A stretch of DNA of 27,751 bases from CAYRGE01 sp964423985 (GCA_964423985.1 CAYRGE010000003.1:1-27751), one strand, 5' to 3'. Counted from the stretch's first letter, positions 15,007 through 24,237 are shown. Made by a program: numbers and translations. Notes: generated by a model not told the origin, from the sequence alone.

Positions 15007-16959
15007 TTATTGTTGAACAAAACTATTTACAGCAGGAGCTCTTGGGTCTGTAGAGAGGTTTGTTGTCATGGGCGGTAAAATATTTTGAATAGTTGTTTCC
15101 GTAAACATATCATCTCCTGAAAAAATAATATTTCCCGTTAGTTTTGGTGCTTTTCGTAATTGACTAATGCTTGGTAAGAACCCAATCTGAAAAGCAACCT
15201 CTCTTGCCTGTCTTGTAATACCAACTCCTGTGTTTAGTTCACCAAGATTCCAAACCACCTCCCTGTTTTCTTCATCAAACGATATGTTCTCACTTTGCCC
15301 AAGTGCTCCGATCCATCGTACATATACAGGTAGGGTTGTTTTAACTTCTGCCCCTTTGATTCTGTTTGATGAATTACTGACTGTTAAGATCACAGTATAT
15401 GTGGTTTCTTGTTCAACTCTCGGAGGAACAGGTCCTGTATTGGTGTATGGTCCTATAAAATGAACAATTCTTGGCGTAGTGTGTATTTTTGACTCAAATT
15501 TAATTACTCTCTGTGTGGAAGCATTTAGTTTTTTTGCGACACCACCACCAGAAACAACCCTTGCTTCTGAGTTTATATCAATAATAATTTGTGGGTTAAA
15601 TAATGGTTTTGTACCCCTCGTGTTTAATGGAAGTGCCTTAACACTAAAGCTTATATTTCCTTTTTCCCCAGACTCCATTACACTAAGCATTGGAGTAGAA
15701 TTTTTATCCCAAGTAATTGTATTATCAATAGAACTAAAAAAACCGCCATTTCCGACCGACACCGATTTTTTATCTAACACTTCTCCAATTAATTTTATTC
15801 TTATTTCCCCGTTAATAATGTCTACCGGTAATGTGTTTTCCCAAAACACATTAACTCTTATCATTTTTTCAGCACCAAACACATATTCTTGTAATCTCTT
15901 ATTGTCAATAGTAATATCAAGTGCAAGAAAAGGTCTAACAAATACCACCTCTTTTGTTGTGCTACTATAAACAGCATTTATGGTCTCCTTATTTACACCA
16001 TCTCTTTTTCCAACAAATGCACTAAAGACACGCTCCTCCTCGTGCCTGCCTTCTATTGTTCCAGTTATGTGTATAACCTTACTTGCACCTGGCTCTAAAA
16101 CACCAATCTCCCATACATTATCACCAAATAATGGACTTATGGACGAGCCAGTAAAATTAAAACCAGCGGGGTGCACAACCTCAAACAGCAAATCTTCAAT
16201 GGTTTGTTTTGAGTTTGATATAATTTCAAAAACTAGAGTTGTTTCCTGTCCAATTGTGAGTTTGTCAGGTGTATTTAATAGTAATGTTATTGGAGATGAG
16301 GTGGTTCTAATTCTGTGTACTTCTTCTTTTTTAAGTAATGCATTTGAGTCTTTAAACTTAAATTCTAAAATAAATTTAAGTTCTTTTTCTACATTCTGTT
16401 CGCCAAGCAGCATTAGGTTTATTTTCTCACTAACTGTTTCATTTGGTGCCAAACCTCCTATTAAACGCTTCTCGCGTGGAAGTTGTTTTTGGTTTTCTGT
16501 TGACTTGTGTGCTCCAGATGGATATTCAATTATCAAATACATTGCCTCAATCGCAGTGTTGTTGTTGTTTGTAATACCAACATTAAGGTTAAGTTTTTCA
16601 CCATCAGCAACCAATGATGGTCCGCTTATTACAATATTAACTCTATCTGGAGAAAAAACACCGTCTATATAAATCTTTACAAAAGCAAGCACGAAGGCAA
16701 TTAAACAAAACACAAAAGAGCCAATAAGTACCTTCTTAATTGGAAAGTCTTTTGTTTTTTTGCTTTTTTTAATTTTTGGCATATTTATTACTTTTTCCTG
16801 AATAATGTCTTCCTTCCAGTCATTTTTTACATCTAGTTTGTGTTCTTGGCCAGGTAGCTTAATTTCAACATCTTTTTCCTCAAAATTTTTTGAGTTCAAG
16901 CTTTTCTTAAGAGCCTCTATTCGCTCTAGTTGTTTTTTTTTATTATCTTTCTCTTGCAT
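15007..16959 (-). CDS. Large one-pass surface protein with Ig-like/DUF11-type repeats
   Basis: A 650-residue protein with a charged cytoplasmic N-terminus of about 75 residues, including a basic patch KIKKSKKTKDF. One membrane helix follows (about 77-97), then a large extracytoplasmic part. The outer part reads as several beta-sandwich domains with repeated phrasing of the type 'VNIVISGP...VADGEKLNLNVGITNNN' and 'GQETTLVFEIISNS'. A domain near the C-terminus (YTVILTVSNSSNRIKGAEVKTTLP then VVWNLGELNTGVG) resembles DUF11/CARDB-type surface domains. It probably acts in cell envelope structure or adhesion. It lies between recO and the permease gene on the same strand. No enzyme motif is seen. Confidence 0.7.
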   Translation of the reverse strand: MQEKDNKKKQLERIEALKKSLNSKNFEEKDVEIKLPGQEHKLDVKNDWKEDIIQEKVINMPKIKKSKKTKDFPIKKVLIGSFVFCLIAFVLAFVKIYIDGVFSPDRVNIVISGPSLVADGEKLNLNVGITNNNNTAIEAMYLIIEYPSGAHKSTENQKQLPREKRLIGGLAPNETVSEKINLMLLGEQNVEKELKFILEFKFKDSNALLKKEEVHRIRTTSSPITLLLNTPDKLTIGQETTLVFEIISNSKQTIEDLLFEVVHPAGFNFTGSSISPLFGDNVWEIGVLEPGASKVIHITGTIEGRHEEERVFSAFVGKRDGVNKETINAVYSSTTKEVVFVRPFLALDITIDNKRLQEYVFGAEKMIRVNVFWENTLPVDIINGEIRIKLIGEVLDKKSVSVGNGGFFSSIDNTITWDKNSTPMLSVMESGEKGNISFSVKALPLNTRGTKPLFNPQIIIDINSEARVVSGGGVAKKLNASTQRVIKFESKIHTTPRIVHFIGPYTNTGPVPPRVEQETTYTVILTVSNSSNRIKGAEVKTTLPVYVRWIGALGQSENISFDEENREVVWNLGELNTGVGITRQAREVAFQIGFLPSISQLRKAPKLTGNIIFSGDDMFTETTIQNILPPMTTNLSTDPRAPAVNSFVQQ

Positions 16960-17046
16960 TTAATTTATTTATTGTTTGCTCGTATACAAAAACACCTAAG
17001 ACTGTTTATTAAAAACCTAAACACCACATATCTAACTATAACACAA

Positions 17047-17634
17047 TCAGAGTTGTGTTTCTTTTATAGCTTTGTTGATTGCTACTATGGCTTTGTTTTT
17101 TTCCTCTTTCATTTTATTTGTTACCGAAAAACTCCACTCACCACAAACAAGAAACACATCTAATTTATTATGCTTTCCCCAATAACCAAGGCTATTGAGA
17201 ATTCTCATAACTAAAATAACTTCTACTATATCTAGTTCCTGTTTTGTAAAATTATTTTTTTCTAAAAACAAAAGACATAAAATGACTTCATCAAACAATC
17301 TTTTATTTTCACCCTCTCCACGCAAAAGCCTTATTAAGAGACTAAACACTCGTGCAACAAGCACTCTTTTTTGTAGATTTTTTGTTAACTCAAGAACCAA
17401 AATAGGTTCTGCTTTTATGAGCCTCCATATGTTTTTACCCCTAACCAACCCTATATGCGAGTATGAAAATATCTGTAAACTATACCTAAGTTTTGATTTT
17501 AAATGACGAATACTTTGTGCTGATGCATTAACCAACCCAAGTTCTTTTGTGAATAATTGATAATATCTATTAGCTTCCCCTGTATTCTTGTAAGATAAAA
17601 CTAATGCATCTGTTTGATATATATGGTGGCTCAT
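17047..17634 (-). CDS. recO: DNA repair protein RecO (short)
   Basis: Recombination mediator that helps load RecA at single-strand gaps. The N-terminal OB-fold shows the family pattern: TDALVLSYKNTGEANRYYQL, then a KELGLVNASAQSIRHLKSKL-type strand, then the SYSHIGLVRGKNIWRL segment. The rest is helical. At 195 residues it is shorter than the usual ~240, and the C-terminal cysteine zinc site of many RecO proteins is not present. It follows ileS by 83 nt, a neighbourhood seen in other small CPR genomes. The sequence is divergent, so the call rests mainly on the N-terminal domain. Confidence 0.8.
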   Translation of the reverse strand: MSHHIYQTDALVLSYKNTGEANRYYQLFTKELGLVNASAQSIRHLKSKLRYSLQIFSYSHIGLVRGKNIWRLIKAEPILVLELTKNLQKRVLVARVFSLLIRLLRGEGENKRLFDEVILCLLFLEKNNFTKQELDIVEVILVMRILNSLGYWGKHNKLDVFLVCGEWSFSVTNKMKEEKNKAIVAINKAIKETQL

Positions 17635-17717
17635 TTATGTTTATTCTTATTGGTTGTGCTGATTGGATATATGATGTTTTTAAATAATGCTACGCCCAAA
17701 ACCCTCTATATTTTAAA

Positions 17718-20700
17718 TTACAAGATTTTTATTTTCAACTCTTTGCCTTTTTCAATTTCAATTTTATCCTCCTCTCCAGAAATAGTGCAGTATTTTATGT
17801 TTTTGATAAGTGCTGTTTTTGAAATATAAATTATGTGCGTTTCAATAATATCTCTTACCTCATCATCTGCGTCTATGTTTATCGTTATTTCATCTTTAGG
17901 TGTTAGTCCTAATTTTTTTCTTGTTTCTTGTATTCTTCTAACTAGCTCCCTAGCAAGTCCTTCTTTTTTAAGCTCTGGTGTTATTGTTGCATTTAGTTCA
18001 ACTTGTTTTTTTAAGTCCATACTAAACACAATTTTTTTCACATTAACATCTTCTTTAATCAGTTCAATTAAGTCAAGATTGTCTTTTATTTTTGATTTAT
18101 CTAAAACTTTTAGTTCTGGTAGTGGCTGACGCACTCTTATTCCTAACCTTGCCCGTTCTTCAAGAGCAAGCGACACAATAAGCCTAACTTCTTTCATTTG
18201 CTCGATTATACTGAAATCAATTTCAGTGACCATGGGCCACTTTTCAAGATGTACGCTTTCTTTCTCGTCATTTCCTTTTATTTTTTGAAACACACTCTCT
18301 GCAACAAAGGGAATAATTGGAGCAATTATTTTTGAAAACTGAACCAACACAAATCGCGTTGTTTCAAGAGCATTTAATGTATCTTTTTTTTGTTTTTCTA
18401 GTTTGTCTTTACTTTGCTCGTCATTTAAATCAACCGAAACAGAAACTCCTTTAAACCGATCGCGAGATCTCCTTATGTACCAAGTTGAAAAATCTCCAAC
18501 AAACTCTCCAACAGAACGAGTTGCTTTATCTAGTTCATATTTATCTAGTCCTAATTCAATGGTTGTTGTGGTTTCATTAAGGCGTGCAACTATCCACCTA
18601 TCTAAAACATTTTTTGACTCTGGGTTGTAAGCCTTTTTTTGCTCGTCACTAGAATATGTTTTATAAAAAGTAAGCGTATTCATTAATCGCATGATAACTT
18701 TCTTTGCCACCCCATCAACGCCTTGTTCAGAAAATTTTAATTCTTCCGCACGAACTATTGGTGATGAAAGCATATAATACCTTAGTGCATCGGCTCCGTG
18801 TTTATTTAACACATTCCAAGGTTCTGGATAATTCTTAAGGCTTTTACTCATCTTTCTACCGTCCTCAGCAAGAATAAGTCCGTTTGTAACAACATTCTTG
18901 TATGGAGATTTTTCAAACAAAGCAACACACAATACAAGCATTGTATAAAACCATCCTCTAGTTTGGTCAAGCCCTTCTGCTATAAAATCTGCTGGAAAGT
19001 TTTTTTCAAATAGTTCTTTATTTTCAAATGGATAATGAAATTGAGCAAAAGGCATTGCCCCTGATTCTACCCAACAGTCAAAAACATCTGGAATGCGACA
19101 CATGCTTTTACCACAAGAACACTGTATTGTAATCTGGTCTATGTTTGGTCTGTGTAAATCAAGCTCGTACAGCTCGTTGTGTGGAAGTGGAGTAAAGCCT
19201 ATATCATGGACTTCCGCATTGTCTATAAATTCTCCATTCAATTTATCTTTCATTACCGCTGTCTCTTGTGCGGTTAACCCCTCGGCCCCAGCCGACAAAA
19301 GCCAAATACAACCTGCATGTCCTACGATAAGTATTTTTTCATCTTTGAATTTCTTGTCTGTTTCGTATAAAAAATCCATAAGACGACCCTTTGTATCGTT
19401 TAATGTCTCTCCTTCTGGATTTGCTTTTGTAAACCTTTCAAGTGTGTTTTTAAAAAAAACACTATAACTATCTAAGGGTTTTTTATTAAAATTTCCTATA
19501 TTAAGCTCCCATAATCGGTCGTCATAAATAATATCTTTTTTATTTATGCCAATTATTTTTGCTGTAATTTCCGCTGTTTCTTTGGTCCGCAAAAAACTTG
19601 ATGCAAATATACGACTTATACCTTTTTGCTTTAAGTTTTCTGCACTTTTAACAACCTGTTCCCTTCCTTTTTTAGTCAAAGGATCATCGTTGTCAACATT
19701 ACTACTTACAAAACCTTCTTTGTTGCCATGCGACTGCCCGTGACGCATTAAAAAATATGTATTGTTGCGACTGTTTGATTGTTTTATATCCTCCACCGAC
19801 CCAATTACTTTGCTTTCATCGCATTCTTCGCATTGCCACACAGGAAGTGGGGCTCCCCAAAATCTAGTTCGTGAAATTGACCAATCTCGCGCATTTTCTA
19901 ACCACTTGCCAAAACGCCCCTCTTTAAGGTGTCCTGGAATCCAATTGATATCTTTATTTTTTGCTAAAAGACTATCACGCATTTTACTTACTTCTATAAA
20001 CCAAGACGAGGTGGCATAATTCAAAAGCGGAGTCTCGCAACGCCAACAATGCGGATACGAGTGCTTAATCTTTTCTTTTGAGAACAATAAATTATTGTGT
20101 GCGAGATGTTTAATTATATTTATATCTGTTGCCTGTGGGTTGTCTTTTGGTTTTACAAATTGCCCAACAAAATCTTTTACATCGCTAGTAAACTTACCGT
20201 CAGGAGAAACATGTTGTACAAATGGCAATTTAAACTGTTTACCCAAATTCATATCATCCTCACCAAAAGCTGGTGCAATATGCACAATACCAGTTCCTGA
20301 CTCTAGGTTTACAAAATCTGCACCATATACCTTCCAACCATTTTTTTTGTTTTCAATGTCTGTGTTGGAAAAATAACAAAAAGGTGGTTTATATTTCTTA
20401 CCAACAATATCTTCCCCTTTTATTGTTTCTACCACATCGTATTGCTTATCTTTGAATACTTCAGAAATTCTGTTTTTGGCAACGATGTAAAACTCAACGC
20501 TTTGCGTATCATCTTGTTTAATTTTTATTTTCTCATATTCTATTTCTACTCCAACAGCAAGAGCAACATTGCCTGGTAGTGTCCATGGTGTTGTTGTCCA
20601 TGCAAGCAGGTAGGTATTAGGTTCATCTGTGAGTTCAAACTTAGCAGTTATTGAGATGTCGGTAATATCTTTATATCCTTGAGATACTTCCGACAACGAC

Positions 20701-21272
20701 AATGTAGTCTCACATCGAGGGCACATATGCATAGAGCGAAACCCTTTGTATATAATATTTTTTTCATATAGCTTTTTGAAAGCCCACCACACAGATTCTG
20801 TGTATTTTGTATCCATCGTTTTGTATCCATGATCCATATCTATCCACCTTCCTATTCGTGGAATAAGTTTTTTCCACTCTTCATCATATTTAAGTACACT
20901 ATTTTTTGCAATTTCGTTAAACTTACCTACCCCAAAAGCTTCTATGGATTTTTTATTTTCAAGCTTTAGTTCTTTTTCTACTAATGTCTCAATTGGCAAA
21001 CCATGACAATCCCAACCCCAAACACGGCGAACATGTCGACCCTTCATTGTTTGATATCTAGGAATTACATCTTTAATGGTACTTGCAAGAATGTGTCCAT
21101 AGTGTGGTAATCCTGTAGCAAACGGGGGTCCGTCATAAAACACAAAAGGTTCTCCGTTTTCACTTGATTTAAGTGATTTTTCAAAAATACGAGCATCATC
21201 CCAAAACTTAAGCACTTCTTCTTCTTGTTTTACAATAATAGATTTGTCTAGTTTTTTATCTTGTTTGTTCAT
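17718..21272 (-). CDS. ileS: Isoleucyl-tRNA synthetase with inserted histidine phosphatase domain
   Basis: Class I synthetase charging tRNA-Ile, 1184 residues. HYGH (HIGH motif) is at 57-60 and KMSKS at 807-811. The editing domain spans about 205-400, with WTTTPWTLPGN at 225-235 and the GTGIVHIAPAFGEDD segment at 326-340. Zinc-type cysteine pairs are C184/C187 with C409/C412, and C481/C484 with C718/C720 (a CxC instead of CxxC). The anticodon-binding region follows KMSKS, and the C-terminal part resembles the eukaryote-like IleRS2 type. Residues ~500-700 are not synthetase: they are a full histidine phosphatase domain placed between the two halves of the second zinc element. The frame is unbroken throughout. 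ATG at 21272 is chosen over an upstream GTG at 21293; there is no Shine-Dalgarno site. argS ends 27 nt upstream. Confidence 0.95.
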   Translation of the reverse strand: MNKQDKKLDKSIIVKQEEEVLKFWDDARIFEKSLKSSENGEPFVFYDGPPFATGLPHYGHILASTIKDVIPRYQTMKGRHVRRVWGWDCHGLPIETLVEKELKLENKKSIEAFGVGKFNEIAKNSVLKYDEEWKKLIPRIGRWIDMDHGYKTMDTKYTESVWWAFKKLYEKNIIYKGFRSMHMCPRCETTLSLSEVSQGYKDITDISITAKFELTDEPNTYLLAWTTTPWTLPGNVALAVGVEIEYEKIKIKQDDTQSVEFYIVAKNRISEVFKDKQYDVVETIKGEDIVGKKYKPPFCYFSNTDIENKKNGWKVYGADFVNLESGTGIVHIAPAFGEDDMNLGKQFKLPFVQHVSPDGKFTSDVKDFVGQFVKPKDNPQATDINIIKHLAHNNLLFSKEKIKHSYPHCWRCETPLLNYATSSWFIEVSKMRDSLLAKNKDINWIPGHLKEGRFGKWLENARDWSISRTRFWGAPLPVWQCEECDESKVIGSVEDIKQSNSRNNTYFLMRHGQSHGNKEGFVSSNVDNDDPLTKKGREQVVKSAENLKQKGISRIFASSFLRTKETAEITAKIIGINKKDIIYDDRLWELNIGNFNKKPLDSYSVFFKNTLERFTKANPEGETLNDTKGRLMDFLYETDKKFKDEKILIVGHAGCIWLLSAGAEGLTAQETAVMKDKLNGEFIDNAEVHDIGFTPLPHNELYELDLHRPNIDQITIQCSCGKSMCRIPDVFDCWVESGAMPFAQFHYPFENKELFEKNFPADFIAEGLDQTRGWFYTMLVLCVALFEKSPYKNVVTNGLILAEDGRKMSKSLKNYPEPWNVLNKHGADALRYYMLSSPIVRAEELKFSEQGVDGVAKKVIMRLMNTLTFYKTYSSDEQKKAYNPESKNVLDRWIVARLNETTTTIELGLDKYELDKATRSVGEFVGDFSTWYIRRSRDRFKGVSVSVDLNDEQSKDKLEKQKKDTLNALETTRFVLVQFSKIIAPIIPFVAESVFQKIKGNDEKESVHLEKWPMVTEIDFSIIEQMKEVRLIVSLALEERARLGIRVRQPLPELKVLDKSKIKDNLDLIELIKEDVNVKKIVFSMDLKKQVELNATITPELKKEGLARELVRRIQETRKKLGLTPKDEITINIDADDEVRDIIETHIIYISKTALIKNIKYCTISGEEDKIEIEKGKELKIKIL
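19173..19775 (-). other. Histidine phosphatase (PGAM/CobC-like) domain inside IleRS
   Basis: Residues about 500-700 of the IleRS. The catalytic core is complete: R510-H511-G512 in YFLMRHGQSHGN (H511 is the expected phospho-acceptor), R562 in SSFLRTKETAE, the probable acid E589 in LWELNIGNF, and H652 in ILIVGHAG. DDPLTKKGREQ (529-539) is also characteristic of the superfamily. The flanks GSVEDIKQ and LYELDLHRPNIDQI are ordinary IleRS sequence, which normally is joined by a short linker. No start, stop or frame change is present at either border, so this is one polypeptide. Confidence 0.92.
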
Positions 21273-21299
21273 TGTATAAAAAGTATAACACACAGCCGT

Positions 21300-22901
21300 T
21301 TACATCTTTTTAGGAGCTGATATTCCAAGCAAGCCAAGAGACTCGGCTAAAACTCTTCTTACGATGCGAATTAATGTGAGTGCTCCCGAATTAACATTGT
21401 CGCCATTTATTACCCTTATGTCTCTGTAAAACCTATTGAATTCGGTAGCAAGTTCGTATGTATATGTTGTTAGTTTATGTACCTGATGGTTGTGCGATAT
21501 TTCTACAACTATCTCTGAAAATTCCACAAGTTTTGCCGCAAGAGCTCTGCCTTCTTTTTGTAAAACAACACTCTCCATATCCGAACCATCTAAATTACAA
21601 CCTACGGCACTCTGCTCAATAGAAACTATGCGTGCATGAGCATATTGAACATAGAAAACTGGATTTTTTTGTGACTGCTCGCGCGCAAGCTCTGAGTCAA
21701 ATTCCATATGTGTATTAAGAGATTTTTCATTATAAAACCACCTCACAACATCTATACCAAACTCATCCACGACATCTTTAAGTAAAACCACATTTCCTTC
21801 TCGTTTGCTCATTTTTTTCACCTCACCACCATCTCTAAGAGAAACCAGTTGTGTTATAAAAATACTAAACAATCCCGACCAGTTAAGCATTTTTTTTACA
21901 GCCTGCATTTTTTTTATATGCCCTTGATGGTCTGCTCCCCATACATTAATAACCAAATTGTCTCCACGACTAAACTTTTCATTGTGATAAGCAATATCTG
22001 AAAGAAAATAACTTTTTGTACCATCGCTTCTTACAACAACCCTGTCTTCATCATCACCATAAGCACTGGTTCTCAACCACTCAGCCCCGTCGTTAAAATA
22101 CACTAAATCTTTTTCACGCAACAAACCAAGAATCTTTTCATCTTTTTTTGTTTTACTAATTTGGTCGTATTCTGAGTACCACTCATCAAAACATATGCCT
22201 AGATCTTTCTCTATAAAAAACTTATTGTATTTTTGTATTTCTTTTGCCAGTAAAAAACCTGCTTCTTTGTATTTTTCATGTTCACTATTTGTGTTTTTGA
22301 TAATATTCACTATTTGTGTTTTTTGTTTTTCTATCTTAAGACTGAGGCTGTCTGTAAGATATTTTGTACCAACACCAAGTGCTGTTTTTCCAAGTTCTTT
22401 TATTTGTCCGCTTTCTTTTGAGTTGTTTATATAAAACTCTCTCTTTACTTTTGCTCCAGTAAAAACAAGGATGCGTGCAAGCACATCTCCAAAGAAAGCT
22501 CCTCGCCCATGCCCAATATGTAAATCTCCTGTTGGGTTTGCAGAAATAAATTCAATGTTTATGTTGCTCCCTTTGTTGTTTTCCATACCAAAATCAAGAG
22601 CCTCACGAACTCTAGAAACCTCACCAAGAATTGCACTGCAAGAAATCTGTATATTAATAAATCCTGGACCAGCAATCTCTATGCCATCAATTAGTGGGTG
22701 CTTTTTTTTTAACAACTCTTCTTTTATTTCACAAGCAATATCTTTAGGTTTTCTGCCAATCTCTTTTGAATAAATAAGTGCAATGTTTGAAGCATAATCT
22801 GAAAAATATTCTGAACGGGAAACAACCTCGCCTCTTGCTTTTATACCGTATTTTTTTTCAAAAACATATTTTATTTGTTTTTCTATTTGTTTTTTTATCA
22901 T
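21300..22901 (-). CDS. argS: Arginyl-tRNA synthetase
   Basis: Class I synthetase that charges tRNA-Arg; it generally needs tRNA for amino acid activation. The 533 residues show the N-terminal additional domain, the HIGH box in FISANPTGDLHIGHGRGAF, KMSKREGN in the catalytic domain, and the helical anticodon domain with FYVQYAHARI and the family-like end IVRRVLAESLGLLGI. The ATG at 22901 (MIKKQIEKQIKYVF) is the best N-terminus; in-frame starts at 22916 and 22925 add a hydrophobic tag without support. It follows the rplK terminator, so it needs its own promoter. Around 22281-22324 an 18-base sequence occurs twice, 25 bases apart, and is read in two different frames. Confidence 0.95.
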   Translation of the reverse strand: MIKKQIEKQIKYVFEKKYGIKARGEVVSRSEYFSDYASNIALIYSKEIGRKPKDIACEIKEELLKKKHPLIDGIEIAGPGFINIQISCSAILGEVSRVREALDFGMENNKGSNINIEFISANPTGDLHIGHGRGAFFGDVLARILVFTGAKVKREFYINNSKESGQIKELGKTALGVGTKYLTDSLSLKIEKQKTQIVNIIKNTNSEHEKYKEAGFLLAKEIQKYNKFFIEKDLGICFDEWYSEYDQISKTKKDEKILGLLREKDLVYFNDGAEWLRTSAYGDDEDRVVVRSDGTKSYFLSDIAYHNEKFSRGDNLVINVWGADHQGHIKKMQAVKKMLNWSGLFSIFITQLVSLRDGGEVKKMSKREGNVVLLKDVVDEFGIDVVRWFYNEKSLNTHMEFDSELAREQSQKNPVFYVQYAHARIVSIEQSAVGCNLDGSDMESVVLQKEGRALAAKLVEFSEIVVEISHNHQVHKLTTYTYELATEFNRFYRDIRVINGDNVNSGALTLIRIVRRVLAESLGLLGISAPKKM

Positions 22902-23023
22902 AAAACCAACATACATAAAATACAACCCAAGCTGAAAACATCTATTATTTAACCTTCTAGTAAATAAAAACCTGACTATAGAAATGGTTCTTGTTTAAAA
23001 ACCGTATCCTGAATCTATTTACT

Positions 23024-23029
23024 ATTATA
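23024..23029 (-). promoter_or_regulatory. Possible -10 element for argS
   Basis: Minus-strand TATAAT lies between the rplK terminator and argS, about 123 nt before the chosen ATG. No good -35 hexamer is present at 16-18 nt, so the site is only a candidate. A promoter is expected in this gap because the preceding unit ends in a strong terminator. Confidence 0.4.
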
Positions 23030-23088
23030 CAAAAAACATACATGCACACCACAGCAAATCAAAAAACTATTGAGGGAAATCTTGCATA

Positions 23089-23134
23089 AAAAAATAATTA
23101 AACCATCTTGTACAAGATGGTTTAATTATTTTTT
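23089..23134 (-). terminator. Long-stem terminator after rplK
   Basis: A 46-base perfect palindrome centred between 23111 and 23112, giving arms of about 21 bp around a small loop, with CCATCTTG/CAAGATGG as the GC-containing top and A/T tracts at the base. The A tract on one side and T tract on the other make it bidirectional. It lies 25 nt after the rplK stop and separates secE-nusG-rplK from argS. Confidence 0.85.
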
Positions 23135-23158
23135 ATTAACTAAAGCCATTTCTAGTTT

Positions 23159-23584
23159 TTATTTGCCTACCGTAACACCCATTGACCGAGCTGTTCCTTC
23201 TATTGTTTTTATTGCCGCTTCTGTGTCGCTAGTGTTTAGGTCTGGCATTTTCTTTTCTGCTATTTCACGAACTTGGTCTTTGGTTATACTTCCAACCTTA
23301 CTTACTAAGTTCTTACCTGACCCTTTTGGCTTGCCTAATGCTTTCAAAATCAAACTAGAAGCTGGGGGTGTTTTAAGAATAAAGTCAAAACTCCTGTCTT
23401 CATACACAGATATTTCAACCGGTATAATATCCCCGCGCATCTCTGCTGTTGCTTCGTTGAAGCGTGTAACAAATTCACCTATGTTTACACCGGCCTGCCC
23501 GAGTGCAGGACCTAGAGGAGGTGCTGGGTTTGCTTGTGCCGCCTGTACTTGTACTTTAATTTTCTGTGTTATTTTTTTTGCCAT
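23159..23584 (-). CDS. rplK: 50S ribosomal protein L11
   Basis: Large-subunit stalk-base protein that binds the GTPase centre of 23S rRNA. The 141 residues are the standard length and contain the proline/glycine-rich NPAPPLGPALGQAGVNIGEF motif and the C-terminal RNA-binding domain ending GTARSMGVTVGK. It follows nusG as usual. L1 normally comes next, but a terminator and argS follow instead; L10 and L7/L12 are also absent here. Confidence 0.98.
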   Translation of the reverse strand: MAKKITQKIKVQVQAAQANPAPPLGPALGQAGVNIGEFVTRFNEATAEMRGDIIPVEISVYEDRSFDFILKTPPASSLILKALGKPKGSGKNLVSKVGSITKDQVREIAEKKMPDLNTSDTEAAIKTIEGTARSMGVTVGK

Positions 23585-23659
23585 ATTGTAATTATATTTA
23601 AAAATAAGGGTTTTTAGTACCTTCCACTAATTGTTCACTACTAGTACCTAACGATAATC

Positions 23660-24205
23660 TTATATTTTTTTTACCTGAAGAAAATCTAACTCTATTGGGG
23701 TTTCTCTACCAAACATAGACACTAATACCTTAACCTTTCCACTGTCTTCGTCAACTCCGCTAATTTTCCCTTCAAGCTCTTTAAATGGTCCGTCTATGAT
23801 TTGCACTGGATCACCAGCACAAAAATCAATCTTGTGCTTAACTGTATCTTCTTTCATTCGTGCAAAGAATAAATCTGTTTCTTCTTTTGAAAGCGGTACG
23901 GGGTGAATTCCAGACCCAACAAAACCAGTTACACGAGGTGTGTTCCTAACAACATGCCATGATTCATCTGTTACAATCATATCAACCAAAACATATCCTG
24001 GATAAATTTTTTCCTCTACTTCAACGCGCTTCCCTCCCTTAATTTTAATTTTCTTTTCTACCGGAACCACTGTATTAAATATTTCATTCCCCATAACAAG
24101 AGACTCTGTGCGTTGTTTTAAGTTGCGGGCAACAGCATCTTCATATCCAACATATGTATGAATTGCATACCAGTTTCGCCCTTGTTTAATTTCTTGTTTT
24201 GCCAT
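23660..24205 (-). CDS. nusG: Transcription elongation/antitermination factor NusG
   Basis: Binds RNA polymerase and couples transcription with Rho or the ribosome. The 181 residues are typical: an N-terminal NGN domain (NWYAIHTYVGYEDAVARNL, then YPGYVLVDMIV, then VRNTPRVTGFVG) and a C-terminal KOW domain (GDPVQIIDGPFKELEGKISGV). It lies between secE (33 nt upstream) and rplK (75 nt downstream), the standard order. No Shine-Dalgarno site is visible. Confidence 0.98.
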   Translation of the reverse strand: MAKQEIKQGRNWYAIHTYVGYEDAVARNLKQRTESLVMGNEIFNTVVPVEKKIKIKGGKRVEVEEKIYPGYVLVDMIVTDESWHVVRNTPRVTGFVGSGIHPVPLSKEETDLFFARMKEDTVKHKIDFCAGDPVQIIDGPFKELEGKISGVDEDSGKVKVLVSMFGRETPIELDFLQVKKI

Positions 24206-24237
24206 ATGTTTAGATATTAATAAATAACAAAATCTTT

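Noticed and set aside
15479..16672. Long plus-strand open frames (163 and 230 codons) opposite the surface protein gene
   Set aside because: Their translations are low-complexity mirror products of the minus-strand gene with no motifs; the minus frame has a membrane helix and coherent domains.
19173..19775. Possibility that the phosphatase is a separate gene or a frameshift fusion
   Set aside because: The frame is unbroken through both borders, flanking synthetase sequence continues normally, and no internal start with a ribosome binding site is seen.
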